In this document: positions 1 through 7,851 of the stretch, one piece after another
How the letters are laid out: each line of letters starts with the position of its first letter
How positions within the stretch are numbered: the stretch's first letter is position 1
Source: Comamonadaceae bacterium
Lineage (GTDB): Bacteria; Pseudomonadota; Gammaproteobacteria; Burkholderiales; Burkholderiaceae_C
DNA: 21,257 nt
Reading direction: 5' to 3'
NCBI GenBank assembly: GCA_947458415.1
Contig: CANGZG010000019.1
Location: 1-21,257, forward strand
Notes under the pieces: model-generated
What the model was told of the DNA's origin: nothing
The model's database searches: none
The model's input: only the letters and a program-made list of their open reading frames with translations
Position numbers and translations under genes: made by a program

Positions 1-82
1 AAAATTTTAGCTAATTAATACTATTTAATGAACTGGTAATTTCCCGAATGTAGGTCTTTCAAAGACTTGATGTGTTTTATCG

Positions 83-104
83 TTCATGGGTCATCACTCA
101 TGAA
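83..104. promoter_or_regulatory. Imperfect inverted repeat upstream of moaA, possible operator
   Basis: The half-sites TTCATG and CATGAA flank a 10-base core (GGTCATCACT) that is itself partly symmetric, so 18 of 22 positions are palindromic. It ends 67 bases before the moaA start, where a repressor or activator could bind. I do not recognise it as a ModE, FNR or other named site. The symmetry is seen; the regulatory role is inferred. Confidence 0.3.
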
Positions 105-124
105 TGCTTAACCGAACGACCCAA

Positions 125-150
125 AACATCCTCAGAAATACTGACATGTT
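125..150 (+). other. Possible leader hairpin before moaA
   Basis: AACAT (125-129) can pair with ATGTT (146-150), and inside it CAG (133-135) with CTG (141-143) around an AAATA loop. The stem is interrupted and mostly AT, so stability is modest. Directly after it the Shine-Dalgarno AAGGGA (156-161) lies in a run that can fold back on the C-run at 166-170. Together they could form a leader controlling moaA, but the sequence does not resemble the Moco riboswitch as I know it. Confidence 0.25.
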
Positions 151-171
151 GAACTAAGGGACAATCCCCCT

Positions 172-1329
172 ATGTCAGAACGCGTCATCCCCGTCATCGA
201 CCAGCGCAACCTCCGCGCCACCATCCCCAACCAACCGGTTCCCGCCACCGGCCTGCTCGGCGACCGGCTTGGTCGTCCATTGCGCGACTTGCGCATCAGC
301 GTCACCGACCGTTGCAACTTCCGCTGCAACTACTGCATGCCCAAGGAAGTGTTTGACAGCAATTACAAATACCTGCCGCACTCCTCGCTTTTGAGCTTTG
401 AGGAAATCACCCGCACCGCGTCCCTTTTTGTGGCGCACGGTGTGCAAAAAATTCGGCTGACTGGCGGCGAGCCTTTGCTTCGCAAAAACCTCGAGTTGTT
501 GATTGAACAACTCTCCGCGCTGCGCACGCCTGAAGGCAAACCACTGGACTTGACGCTCACCACGAATGGCTCGCTGCTCAGGCGCAAAGCACAGGCGCTG
601 AAAGACGCAGGACTGCAACGCGTGACGGTCAGCCTCGACGGTTTGGACGACGTCATCTTCCGCGCCATGAACGATGTGGACTTCCCCGTGGCCGATGTGC
701 TGGACGGCATCGAGGCTGCCAAAGAGGCCGGTCTGGGACGCGACGCCAAAGGTGGATTCAGCGGTTTGAAAATCAACATGGTGGTCAAGAAAAGTACCAA
801 CCTGAGCGAAATCATTCCCATGGCGCGGCATTTCCGTGGCACGGGCATCACATTGCGTTTCATCGAATACATGGATGTGGGTGAAACCAACGGCTGGCAA
901 ATGGACGAGGTGTTGCCCTCCGCCGATTTGATTCGCATGTTGCAAACCGAATTCCCGCTGGTTCCCTTGGAAGCCTCGGCACCCGGTGAAACCGCGCAAC
1001 GCTGGGGCTATGCCAATGCGGCTGGCGAGTTTGATCCGGCGCTGGGTGAGGTGGGCGTCATCAGCAGCGTCACCCAAGCGTTTTGCGGCGACTGCAACCG
1101 GGCTCGCTTATCGACCGAAGGCCAACTTTATTTGTGTTTGTTTGCAGCCCAAGGCCATGACCTGCGTCGCCTGTTGCGCGAGGGCGCGAGCGATGCCGAC
1201 ATTGCTTCAGCCATTGGCTTGATCTGGCAACAACGCGAAGACCGTTACTCAGCGTTGCGTGGCTTGCAACCGGCATCGACAGTGACCTCTGGAAAAAAAC
1301 GCGTAGAAATGAGCTACATCGGCGGTTGA
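172..1329 (+). CDS. moaA: GTP 3',8-cyclase MoaA (molybdenum cofactor biosynthesis)
   Basis: Radical SAM enzyme that, with MoaC, converts GTP to cyclic pyranopterin monophosphate, the first step of molybdenum cofactor synthesis in the cytoplasm. The 385-aa protein has the N-terminal [4Fe-4S] motif CNFRCNYC (Cys48, Cys52, Cys55), the SAM-binding LTGGEPLLR near residue 97, and the C-terminal cluster Cys305, Cys308 and Cys322 in FCGDCNRARLS...LYLCLF. It ends in the Gly-Gly tail typical of functional MoaA. Length is close to the usual 320-390 aa. The ATG at 172 follows AAGGGA with a 10-base gap. mobA begins 12 bases after the stop, so the two are probably one operon. A 171-base AT-rich leader with inverted repeats precedes it. 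No moaC, moaE or moeA lies in the window. Identification is firm. Confidence 0.97.
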   Translation: MSERVIPVIDQRNLRATIPNQPVPATGLLGDRLGRPLRDLRISVTDRCNFRCNYCMPKEVFDSNYKYLPHSSLLSFEEITRTASLFVAHGVQKIRLTGGEPLLRKNLELLIEQLSALRTPEGKPLDLTLTTNGSLLRRKAQALKDAGLQRVTVSLDGLDDVIFRAMNDVDFPVADVLDGIEAAKEAGLGRDAKGGFSGLKINMVVKKSTNLSEIIPMARHFRGTGITLRFIEYMDVGETNGWQMDEVLPSADLIRMLQTEFPLVPLEASAPGETAQRWGYANAAGEFDPALGEVGVISSVTQAFCGDCNRARLSTEGQLYLCLFAAQGHDLRRLLREGASDADIASAIGLIWQQREDRYSALRGLQPASTVTSGKKRVEMSYIGG

Positions 1330-1341
1330 AACGCTTTGCCC

Positions 1342-1983
1342 ATGTCGCCCCACTTTCCACCCACGAAACATGACATCACTGGCTGGGTGTTGGCCGGTGG
1401 ACAAGGCTCACGCATGGGGGGGGTCGACAAAGGTTTGTTGACGTTCCAAGGTCAGACCTTGGCAGCACGCGCCATTGAACGCTTGCAACCTCAGGTGGCA
1501 AGCGTCATGGTCAACGCCAACCGACACCTCGATCAATATGCCTCGTTGGGCGTGCAGGTCGTGCCAGACACTACTGAAAATCACCAAGGCCCTTTGGCGG
1601 GTTTTTTGACAGGCTTGCAACACTGCCCCACCGATTGGCTGGTGACCGTGCCTTGCGACACCCCTTTCTTTCCTTTGGACTTGGTGAGCCAACTGGCGGT
1701 ATCCCTGGTTGAAACCAACGCGTTGGTGGCCATGGCCCAAGCGCAGGAGACGGACACGAATGGGCAACGCATTTGGCGATGGCAGCCCGTGTTTTGTTTG
1801 ATGCATCGGCAACTGGCCAGCAGCCTGCACAAGCATTTGCAGTCAGGCGGATCGAAAATCCGCGAATGGGCCACACAACAGCCCATGGTGGCTTGCAGGT
1901 TTGAGGATGGCTTGGCAACAGCGCCCGCTTTTGCCAATGCCAACACCGCCGACGAACTGCGACGATTGCAGTTGCTGGCCTGA
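1342..1983 (+). CDS. mobA: Molybdenum cofactor guanylyltransferase MobA
   Basis: Transfers GMP from GTP to molybdopterin-Mo to form the guanine dinucleotide form of the cofactor used by DMSO-reductase-family enzymes. The N-terminal nucleotidyltransferase signature is clear: LAGGQGSRMGGVDKGL starting at residue 17, followed by GPLAGFLTGL and the metal-site VTVPCDTPFF. The product is 213 aa, against about 194 in E. coli. I chose ATG 1342; an in-frame TTG at 1336 would add two residues, and neither has a strong ribosome-binding site, which fits translational coupling to moaA. The MGGV codons contain a run of eight G (1415-1422), a potential slippage spot in the active-site loop. The stop lies 8 bases from the stop of the convergent efflux pump gene, with no obvious terminator between. 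Confidence 0.93.
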   Translation: MSPHFPPTKHDITGWVLAGGQGSRMGGVDKGLLTFQGQTLAARAIERLQPQVASVMVNANRHLDQYASLGVQVVPDTTENHQGPLAGFLTGLQHCPTDWLVTVPCDTPFFPLDLVSQLAVSLVETNALVAMAQAQETDTNGQRIWRWQPVFCLMHRQLASSLHKHLQSGGSKIREWATQQPMVACRFEDGLATAPAFANANTADELRRLQLLA

Positions 1984-1991
1984 CGATTGGC

Positions 1992-4900
1992 TCAACCGTG
2001 TGAAGGCGCGGTGTCTTCGACCACGGTCATGTTCGGGCCTGGTGTAGCCTTGCGCGCAAACAACGAATACATGGTTGGCACCACAAAAATGGTCAGCAAC
2101 GTGCCCAACGTCATGCCGCCCACTATCACCCACCCGATTTGACGCCGACTTTCAGAACCCGCGCCCGTGGCGAGCGCCAAGGGAATCGCACCCAACACCA
2201 TTGCCCCCGTCGTCATCAGGATCGGGCGCAAACGCAGTGTCGCGGCACGGTGCACCGCGTCCAAAGCCGTCAGTCCACTGGCACGCAATTGGTTGGCAAA
2301 TTCGACAATCAAAATGCCGTGCTTGGTGATCAAGCCGACCAAGGTGATCAGCCCAATTTGGCTGTAAACGTTCAAGGTGCTCTCGGTGTATTTGAGCGCC
2401 AGCAAAGCGCCCAACATCGACAGGGGGACTGACAGCAAAATCACAAAGGGGTCGACAAAACTTTCAAACTGTGCGGCCAGCACCAAGAAAATAAACACCA
2501 AGGCCAACACAAACACGCTGGTGAGCGAGCCTGTGGATTGCGCAAATTCGCGAGAACTGCCCTTGAGGTCGGTGGAGTAACCGGCCTTGAGCACGCGCGC
2601 GCAGACCTCGTTCATGAATGCCAAAGCCTCTCCCAATGAGTAGTTGGGCGCCAAGTTGGCGGTGAATGACACGCTACGGCGTTGCGCGAAATGGTTGAGC
2701 TCGCGTGGCACGACCACTTCTTTCAAATGCACCAGCGCTGACAAAGGCACCATCGCATCATTCTTGCCACGGACAAAAATCTTTTCAATGCCATCGGGGC
2801 TGGAACGCCCCGCCGCATCGGCCTGAACGACCACGTCGTATTGCTCGCCATTGCGCTTGAACTGGGTCACGGTGCGCCCACCCATGGCAGTCTCAACAGC
2901 GCGCGCAATCGTTTCAACAGGCACACCCAAATCGGCTGCGCGGTCTCGGTCCACTTCCAAACTCAATTCAGGTTTATTCAAGCGCAAATCGACATCAGCG
3001 CTGACGATGCCGGGGTTCTTGGCGATTTCGTCTTGAAGCAGTTTGGTGACTTTGGCCAAGTTTTCATAACTGTCACCGGTCAACACCACGAAATTGAAAG
3101 GCTGTTCGCGAAATGCTTGCCCCAGCGAAGGTGGCGTGATGGGGAATGCCATCACGCCCGGCAAACTGGCCACGGCAGGCATCATTTCGCGCGCCAAATC
3201 CAAGGTGGATTTAGGCCGTTCGGCCCAAGGTTTGGCACCTAAAAACACTGCACCTTGCGCCACGGTCGGATTGCCCACCACCGCAAAAAATTTATCGAAC
3301 TCGTTGTACTTGCGGCCTATCTTCTCCAACATGTTCACGTACTTGGAGGTGTAGTCAAGGGTTGCGCCATCGGGTCCGTTGATGATGATCAAAATCACGC
3401 CACGGTCTTCCATCGGCGAGAGTTCGGTTTTCGCCGTCTTGAACAACTGGTATGAACCCCAGGCGGCCAACACCATCACTGCCACCACCAACCAACGCCG
3501 AGAAATCTGGATGGGCCCCATGCGAAACGCAGTCAATGTCCAGTACAACACACTGCCGTAAGCACGTGTCATGCCTTCTAAAAAACGTCCAACCACGCGG
3601 TCAAACAAACCCGGCTTGGGGTTGTGCTTGAGCAGCAAAGAACACATCATCGGTGACAAAGACAAGGCGACCACGCCAGACACCAGCACCGCACCAGCCA
3701 AGGCCAACGCAAACTCGGCAAACAAACGCCCGGTGCGCCCGGGTGTGAACGCCAGCGGGGCAAATACCGCCACCAATGTCAAGGTCATCGCCACCACTGC
3801 AAAACCGATTTCACGCACCCCTTTGATGGCGGCGGCAAATGGCTGCATGCCTTCTTCGATGTAGCGGTAAATGTTTTCCAGCACCACGATCGCGTCATCG
3901 ACCACCAAACCAATGGCCAAGACCAAGGCCAGCAAAGTCAATGAATTGATGGAAAAACCAAACAAGGCCATCAAGGCAAAACTGCCTGTGAGTGAGACTG
4001 GAATGGTGATGAGCGGGATGATGGAGGCGCGCAGCGTGCGCAAAAAGAAAAAGATCACCAATGACACCAAAGCGGCGGCTTCAAGAATGGTTGTGTAAAC
4101 CGCTTTAATAGATTCTTCGATGAACACCGAGGAATCGTTGGCCACTTCAATGTCCACACCTTTGGGCATGTTGTCACGAATGCGCGGCAACATGGCAGTG
4201 ATGGCTTTGCTCAGGTCCAGGGGATTGGCGGTTGAGTTACGCAACACACCAAGTGCCACCGCTTCACTGCCGTTGTAGCGAACCGAGAATCGCTCGGCCA
4301 AAGGTCCTTGCTCAATCCGCGCCACATCACCCAATCGCACCGGCATGCCATTGATATTGCGAATCACAATGTCTTGGAATTCCTCTGGTTTGCGCAAATC
4401 AGTGGCCGTGGTGACATTGAATTCACGGGCTTGGCTTTCCACCCGACCGGCAGGCACTTCGACGTTAGAACGGCGCAAGGCCTCTTCGACATCTTGCGTG
4501 GTCAATCGGTAAGACGCCAAGCGATCCATGTCCAACCAAATGCGCATGGCGTATTTGCGCTCGCCAAAAATACGCACATCGGCAACGCCGGGCGCGGTCT
4601 GCATCATGGGCTTGGCGATGCGGTTGGCCAGATCGGTCAACTCCAAGGTATTGAGGGTCTCGGAACTCAAAGACAACCAAATGACGGGGAACGCATCGGC
4701 TTCCACCTTGGCAATCACCGGTTCGTCAATGCCCACCGGCAGGCGCTGGCGCACCCGCGACACTTTGTCGCGCACATCCGAAGCGGCTGCATCCGGGTCA
4801 CGTGAGAGCAAAAATTTGACGGTGATTTGGCTTTGCTCTTGTCGACTGATGGAGGTGATCACATCCAAGCCTTCAACGCCTGCCAGAGAGTCTTCCAAGG

Positions 4901-5096
4901 TTTTGGTGACTTGGCTTTCCACCACGGCGCTGGACGCACCCACATAACGGGTTTCAACCGTCACCGTGGGGTTGTCAATCTTGGGGTATTCGCGCACCAC
5001 CAAGCGGTTGAATGACACCACCCCGACGAGCAAAATGAGCAGCGACAAAACCGTCGCGAAGACAGGACGCCGTATAGAGAGTTCAGCCAGTTGCAT
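1992..5096 (-). CDS. RND efflux pump, inner-membrane transporter (HAE1/AcrB family)
   Basis: Proton-driven inner-membrane component of a tripartite multidrug-type efflux system. The 1034-aa protein begins MQLAELSIRRPVFA, the usual RND N-terminus. It has a first membrane helix at about 12-30, the TM4 proton-relay pair Asp400-Asp401 in GLVVDDAIVVLEN, and the partner lysine Lys925 in GLITKHGILIVEF, so the relay looks intact. These features mark the hydrophobe/amphiphile (HAE1) branch rather than the heavy-metal (CusA) branch; the substrate cannot be read from sequence. An upstream extension to 5177 is open, but the ATG at 5096 has AGGAA five bases ahead and starts one base after the stop of the membrane-fusion gene (TGACATG), so coupling is likely. 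No outer-membrane channel gene or TetR-type regulator is adjacent; a TolC-like protein encoded elsewhere is presumably used. Confidence 0.94.
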   Translation of the reverse strand: MQLAELSIRRPVFATVLSLLILLVGVVSFNRLVVREYPKIDNPTVTVETRYVGASSAVVESQVTKTLEDSLAGVEGLDVITSISRQEQSQITVKFLLSRDPDAAASDVRDKVSRVRQRLPVGIDEPVIAKVEADAFPVIWLSLSSETLNTLELTDLANRIAKPMMQTAPGVADVRIFGERKYAMRIWLDMDRLASYRLTTQDVEEALRRSNVEVPAGRVESQAREFNVTTATDLRKPEEFQDIVIRNINGMPVRLGDVARIEQGPLAERFSVRYNGSEAVALGVLRNSTANPLDLSKAITAMLPRIRDNMPKGVDIEVANDSSVFIEESIKAVYTTILEAAALVSLVIFFFLRTLRASIIPLITIPVSLTGSFALMALFGFSINSLTLLALVLAIGLVVDDAIVVLENIYRYIEEGMQPFAAAIKGVREIGFAVVAMTLTLVAVFAPLAFTPGRTGRLFAEFALALAGAVLVSGVVALSLSPMMCSLLLKHNPKPGLFDRVVGRFLEGMTRAYGSVLYWTLTAFRMGPIQISRRWLVVAVMVLAAWGSYQLFKTAKTELSPMEDRGVILIIINGPDGATLDYTSKYVNMLEKIGRKYNEFDKFFAVVGNPTVAQGAVFLGAKPWAERPKSTLDLAREMMPAVASLPGVMAFPITPPSLGQAFREQPFNFVVLTGDSYENLAKVTKLLQDEIAKNPGIVSADVDLRLNKPELSLEVDRDRAADLGVPVETIARAVETAMGGRTVTQFKRNGEQYDVVVQADAAGRSSPDGIEKIFVRGKNDAMVPLSALVHLKEVVVPRELNHFAQRRSVSFTANLAPNYSLGEALAFMNEVCARVLKAGYSTDLKGSSREFAQSTGSLTSVFVLALVFIFLVLAAQFESFVDPFVILLSVPLSMLGALLALKYTESTLNVYSQIGLITLVGLITKHGILIVEFANQLRASGLTALDAVHRAATLRLRPILMTTGAMVLGAIPLALATGAGSESRRQIGWVIVGGMTLGTLLTIFVVPTMYSLFARKATPGPNMTVVEDTAPSHG

Positions 5097-5097
5097 G

Positions 5098-6435
5098 TCA
5101 GTTCCTGGTTTCCACCACACGCAATCCGGTGCCGTCTTTTTGCAAACGGTGCTGACCGGCAACCACCACGCTGTCACCCGGGTTCAAACCAGACAGGATT
5201 TCCACGCGGCCCGGACGACGCGACCCTAACTTGACTTCGGCGCGCTTAGACACGAGTCGTGTCTCGGGTGGCAAAGGCCCGTGATCGGGCACTTCCTCAG
5301 CTGGCACGGCCTTGATGACAAATTGCTTGCCGCCCATCGGCACGATGGCTTCCTCGGGCACAGACAATGCCGCTTGCTTTAACGCAAACAATGCATTCAC
5401 GCGAGCGAACATGCCGGGTCGCAATGGACCGGGTGAGCTGCTTTTGTCTGCATAAACCGCCGTGGCGGGCGGGCACACAGCTTCTGCCGAGTTTGTCGCG
5501 GCAGCGGCTGGTTTGGCCACCGAAGCGGCGGGTTCAGCCGTTTTGGCTTTGGCACCGCCACCGGCGTTGCTGAGCAATGCCCTGACGCTGATGGAGCGGC
5601 CATTGGCGTCGATCAACGGGTCGATGGCTTCAATGCGCGCTTGAAAATTGCGTCCGGAAATCGCGTCGACTTGCACTTCAACCGTTTGACGCAAACTGAC
5701 TTTGTCTTGGTAACGTTCTGGCAAACGGAAATCGACATACAAGGCACTCAAGTCTTCCAAATTGACCAAGTCCGCGCCGTCTTTGACAAAGTCTCCGATG
5801 TTCACGGTGCGTATGCCCACTGTGCCTGAGTAAGGCGCCAAGATGCGCATGCGTTGCCAACGCGCACAGGTGAGAGACAACTGCGCTTGCGCCACTTGCA
5901 AGCTGGCTTGGCTTTCATCCAGCGCGCGTTGGGCAATGAAGTTTTGTGCCACCAATTCTTGGTTACGGCGGTGGTTGGCTTGAGCAATCGAGACCTGTGC
6001 TTGCGATTGCTGAATTTCAGCGCGCTGCAAGGTGTCGTCCAATTGCACCAGCATTTGTCCCGCCCTCACCTGACTGCCATCGCTGAAACCCAAAGCCACC
6101 ACACGGCCTGCCACCTCTGGCCTGACCATGGTGTTTTGTCGTGATTTGAGTGTGCCAATGGTTTGGGCATCATCTCGCAAATTTGAACTCTCCACCACAG
6201 CCAATTCAACACCCATGGCACGCGGTGGTCCAGGCGGCGCGCCGGGGGGGCCGCCAGCACCCGGGGCGGCCGGGGCTTTGGCGCCTGCAGCGGCTGGGGC
6301 ACCCGTGACAGGGGCAGCAGGTGCGCCTGTGGCGGTTGCTGCCACCGGGGGTTTGCGCATGTACCACCAACCTGCGCCAGCCGCAACGGCCAATGCAATC
6401 AAGGCAACGAGTGTGTTTTTGTGGAGGGTGGGCAT
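5098..6435 (-). CDS. RND efflux periplasmic adaptor (membrane fusion protein)
   Basis: Periplasmic adaptor that bridges the pump encoded immediately downstream to an outer-membrane channel. The 445-aa protein has an N-terminal hydrophobic segment (residues 8-26) without a lipobox Cys, so it is probably a membrane-anchored rather than a lipidated adaptor. An Ala/Pro/Gly linker (about 32-72) follows, then a lipoyl half-domain (RPEVAGRVVALGFSDG near 105-120), a helical hairpin (about 135-190), the second lipoyl half (ILAPYSGTVGIR, 198-209), a beta-barrel and a membrane-proximal domain. Residues about 291-336 are an unusual low-complexity Ala/Lys/Pro insert inside the barrel, just before LRPGMFARV, where most relatives have a short turn. 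The ATG at 6435 has no clear ribosome-binding site. It lies 33 bases downstream of rnhA on the same strand and may be co-transcribed with it. Confidence 0.92.
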   Translation of the reverse strand: MPTLHKNTLVALIALAVAAGAGWWYMRKPPVAATATGAPAAPVTGAPAAAGAKAPAAPGAGGPPGAPPGPPRAMGVELAVVESSNLRDDAQTIGTLKSRQNTMVRPEVAGRVVALGFSDGSQVRAGQMLVQLDDTLQRAEIQQSQAQVSIAQANHRRNQELVAQNFIAQRALDESQASLQVAQAQLSLTCARWQRMRILAPYSGTVGIRTVNIGDFVKDGADLVNLEDLSALYVDFRLPERYQDKVSLRQTVEVQVDAISGRNFQARIEAIDPLIDANGRSISVRALLSNAGGGAKAKTAEPAASVAKPAAAATNSAEAVCPPATAVYADKSSSPGPLRPGMFARVNALFALKQAALSVPEEAIVPMGGKQFVIKAVPAEEVPDHGPLPPETRLVSKRAEVKLGSRRPGRVEILSGLNPGDSVVVAGQHRLQKDGTGLRVVETRN

Positions 6436-6468
6436 ATGAAAAGGTTGCTAATGACTGATGGTTCATTA

Positions 6469-6915
6469 TCAACCTGTTTGTATGCGCAGCACCCCCTCGT
6501 TTGCGAGCGCATCTGCACGCTCATTGCCCGGCTCACCAGAATGGCCTTTGACCCAATGCCAGGCGATCGAATGTTCGCTTTGCAATAAAAGTTCATCCAA
6601 GATTCGCCAGAGGTCTTCGTTCTTGACCGGTTTCTTGTCGGCGGTGCGCCAACCGCGTGCCTTCCAACCAGTCATCCACGAGGTGATGCCTTGTCGCACG
6701 TATTCGCTGTCCAAATAAAAATCCACTTGGCATGGCCGGTTGAGGGCTCGCAAGGCTTCGATCACGGCTTGCAATTCCATGCGGTTGTTGGTGGTTTGGG
6801 CGGCACCCCCACACAGGTCTTTTTCTCGGTCGCCATAACGCATATACACGCCCCAGCCACCCGGGCCGGGGTTGCCCTTGCACGCACCATCGGTGTAGAT
6901 GACCACGCGGCTCAT
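6469..6915 (-). CDS. rnhA: Ribonuclease HI
   Basis: Endonuclease that cuts the RNA strand of RNA-DNA hybrids, removing R-loops and primer remnants in the cytoplasm. The 148-aa product has all expected catalytic residues: Asp9 in IYTDGACKGNPGPGGWG, Glu47 in NNRMEL, Asp69 in YLDSEY, His125 in KGHSG and Asp135 in NERAD. Its length is close to that of E. coli RNase HI (155 aa). The reading frame stays open upstream, but the ATG at 6915 starts the conserved core and has GAGG four bases ahead. That ATG overlaps the TGA of the methyltransferase gene by four bases (ATGA), indicating translational coupling. In E. coli the neighbour on this side is also yafS. There dnaQ adjoins rnhA on the other side, whereas here the efflux genes do. 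Confidence 0.97.
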   Translation of the reverse strand: MSRVVIYTDGACKGNPGPGGWGVYMRYGDREKDLCGGAAQTTNNRMELQAVIEALRALNRPCQVDFYLDSEYVRQGITSWMTGWKARGWRTADKKPVKNEDLWRILDELLLQSEHSIAWHWVKGHSGEPGNERADALANEGVLRIQTG

Positions 6916-7730
6916 GCAACCTCGTCCTGTTGAGCACGCATGTTGTGAGGCGCAGGGGATTTGCCCGAGTTCACTGATGGCACCGCACTGGCCGAATTGG
7001 CTTTGCCGCGTTTCCACACGGGCTGCAACAAGCGCATGCCTCGCACCCGCTTGACTGCCGCCAAAAAATACACCGCGCCCAAAATCGGCCACCAACGGTC
7101 GCCTGCCTTGTCCATCCAAGCGAAGCGGTTGATCCATCGGGGTGATTCCACCGAAGGCAAATAACAACCAAAGCGACCGCCGTCAACTTCAAAACTCAAC
7201 AAACGCAACCAGTCGCGCAGCCGCCAGTAGCCGATGAAATCAACTTCTTTGGGCAAAAAATAATTGTCTATTCCCAAACGAGCGTACCACTGGGAACGCT
7301 TGTGTCGCTGGCCCCACAAACTCAATGGATTGAAGCCGCTGATGATGACCCGGCCTTCCGGTACCAGTACACGCTCGACCTCGCGCAACGTGGCATGCGG
7401 ATCCAAGCTCAATTCCAAGGTGTGCGGCAAGACAACCAAATCGAGGCTTTGGTCGGAAAAAGGCAACGCCACTGAATCCGCGTAAAGACCGGTTACCTTT
7501 CCCTGCGAATCGAGCGTGCGCAGTTGGTCTTGCGCCACCCAACAATGCCGAATCCGGCTGTTGCGCAAACAAGGCAGTTCAGGCAAACCCAATTGCAAGC
7601 CGTGGTAACCAAACACATCTGACACGACTCGGTCAAATTGCGCCGATTCCCATGCAAGCATGTACTGTCCCGCTGGGGTTTGCAGCCACGAAGCCAGGTC
7701 GGGTTGACTTCTTATAATTTGGGGATTCAT
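6912..7730 (-). CDS. YafS-like class I SAM-dependent methyltransferase
   Basis: A 272-aa protein of the Methyltransf_11-like group. The recognisable block is LVVLPHTLELSLDPHATLREVERVL followed by GRVIISGFNPLSLWG, which matches E. coli YafS as I remember it (HTL..DPH..LREA.RVL and ISGFNP). The Gly-rich SAM motif I (GxGxG) is not evident in the N-terminal half, as in YafS itself, so cofactor binding is inferred from the family and the substrate is unknown. The C-terminus is Lys/Arg/Ser-rich and poorly conserved in character. The start is ATG 7730; a TTG 30 bases upstream is less likely. The stop overlaps the rnhA start by four bases. It is divergent from mltD across 121 bases. In E. coli gloB sits between mltD and yafS, and it is absent here. 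Confidence 0.87.
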   Translation of the reverse strand: MNPQIIRSQPDLASWLQTPAGQYMLAWESAQFDRVVSDVFGYHGLQLGLPELPCLRNSRIRHCWVAQDQLRTLDSQGKVTGLYADSVALPFSDQSLDLVVLPHTLELSLDPHATLREVERVLVPEGRVIISGFNPLSLWGQRHKRSQWYARLGIDNYFLPKEVDFIGYWRLRDWLRLLSFEVDGGRFGCYLPSVESPRWINRFAWMDKAGDRWWPILGAVYFLAAVKRVRGMRLLQPVWKRGKANSASAVPSVNSGKSPAPHNMRAQQDEVA

Positions 7731-7851
7731 GAATCGGTGAATGTTGGCAGGTTTTCGCAAACGTTGCGCCCTTGCAGACCATTCTATTCATCCCACAGTT
7801 GTCTGCGTCTCCCACAGATTGACTGCCTTTTACTTTCTCTGGTCAAACGAC

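Noticed and set aside
54..66. GTCTTT-C-AAAGAC palindrome in the moaA leader
   Set aside because: A perfect but very short symmetry in AT-rich DNA; the single central base prevents a stable hairpin and no matching regulator site is known to me.
67..82. TTGAT...ATCG resembling an FNR site upstream of moaA
   Set aside because: The half-site spacing and the second half do not fit TTGAT-N4-ATCAA.
175..1077. A 300-codon open frame on the minus strand opposite moaA
   Set aside because: It lies wholly within the certain moaA gene, has a His/Gln/Val-rich composition typical of antisense frames in GC-rich DNA, and shows no recognisable domain.
4308..4805. A 165-codon plus-strand frame inside the efflux pump gene
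   Set aside because: Antisense to a well-conserved RND gene, with shadow-frame composition and no motif or ribosome-binding site.
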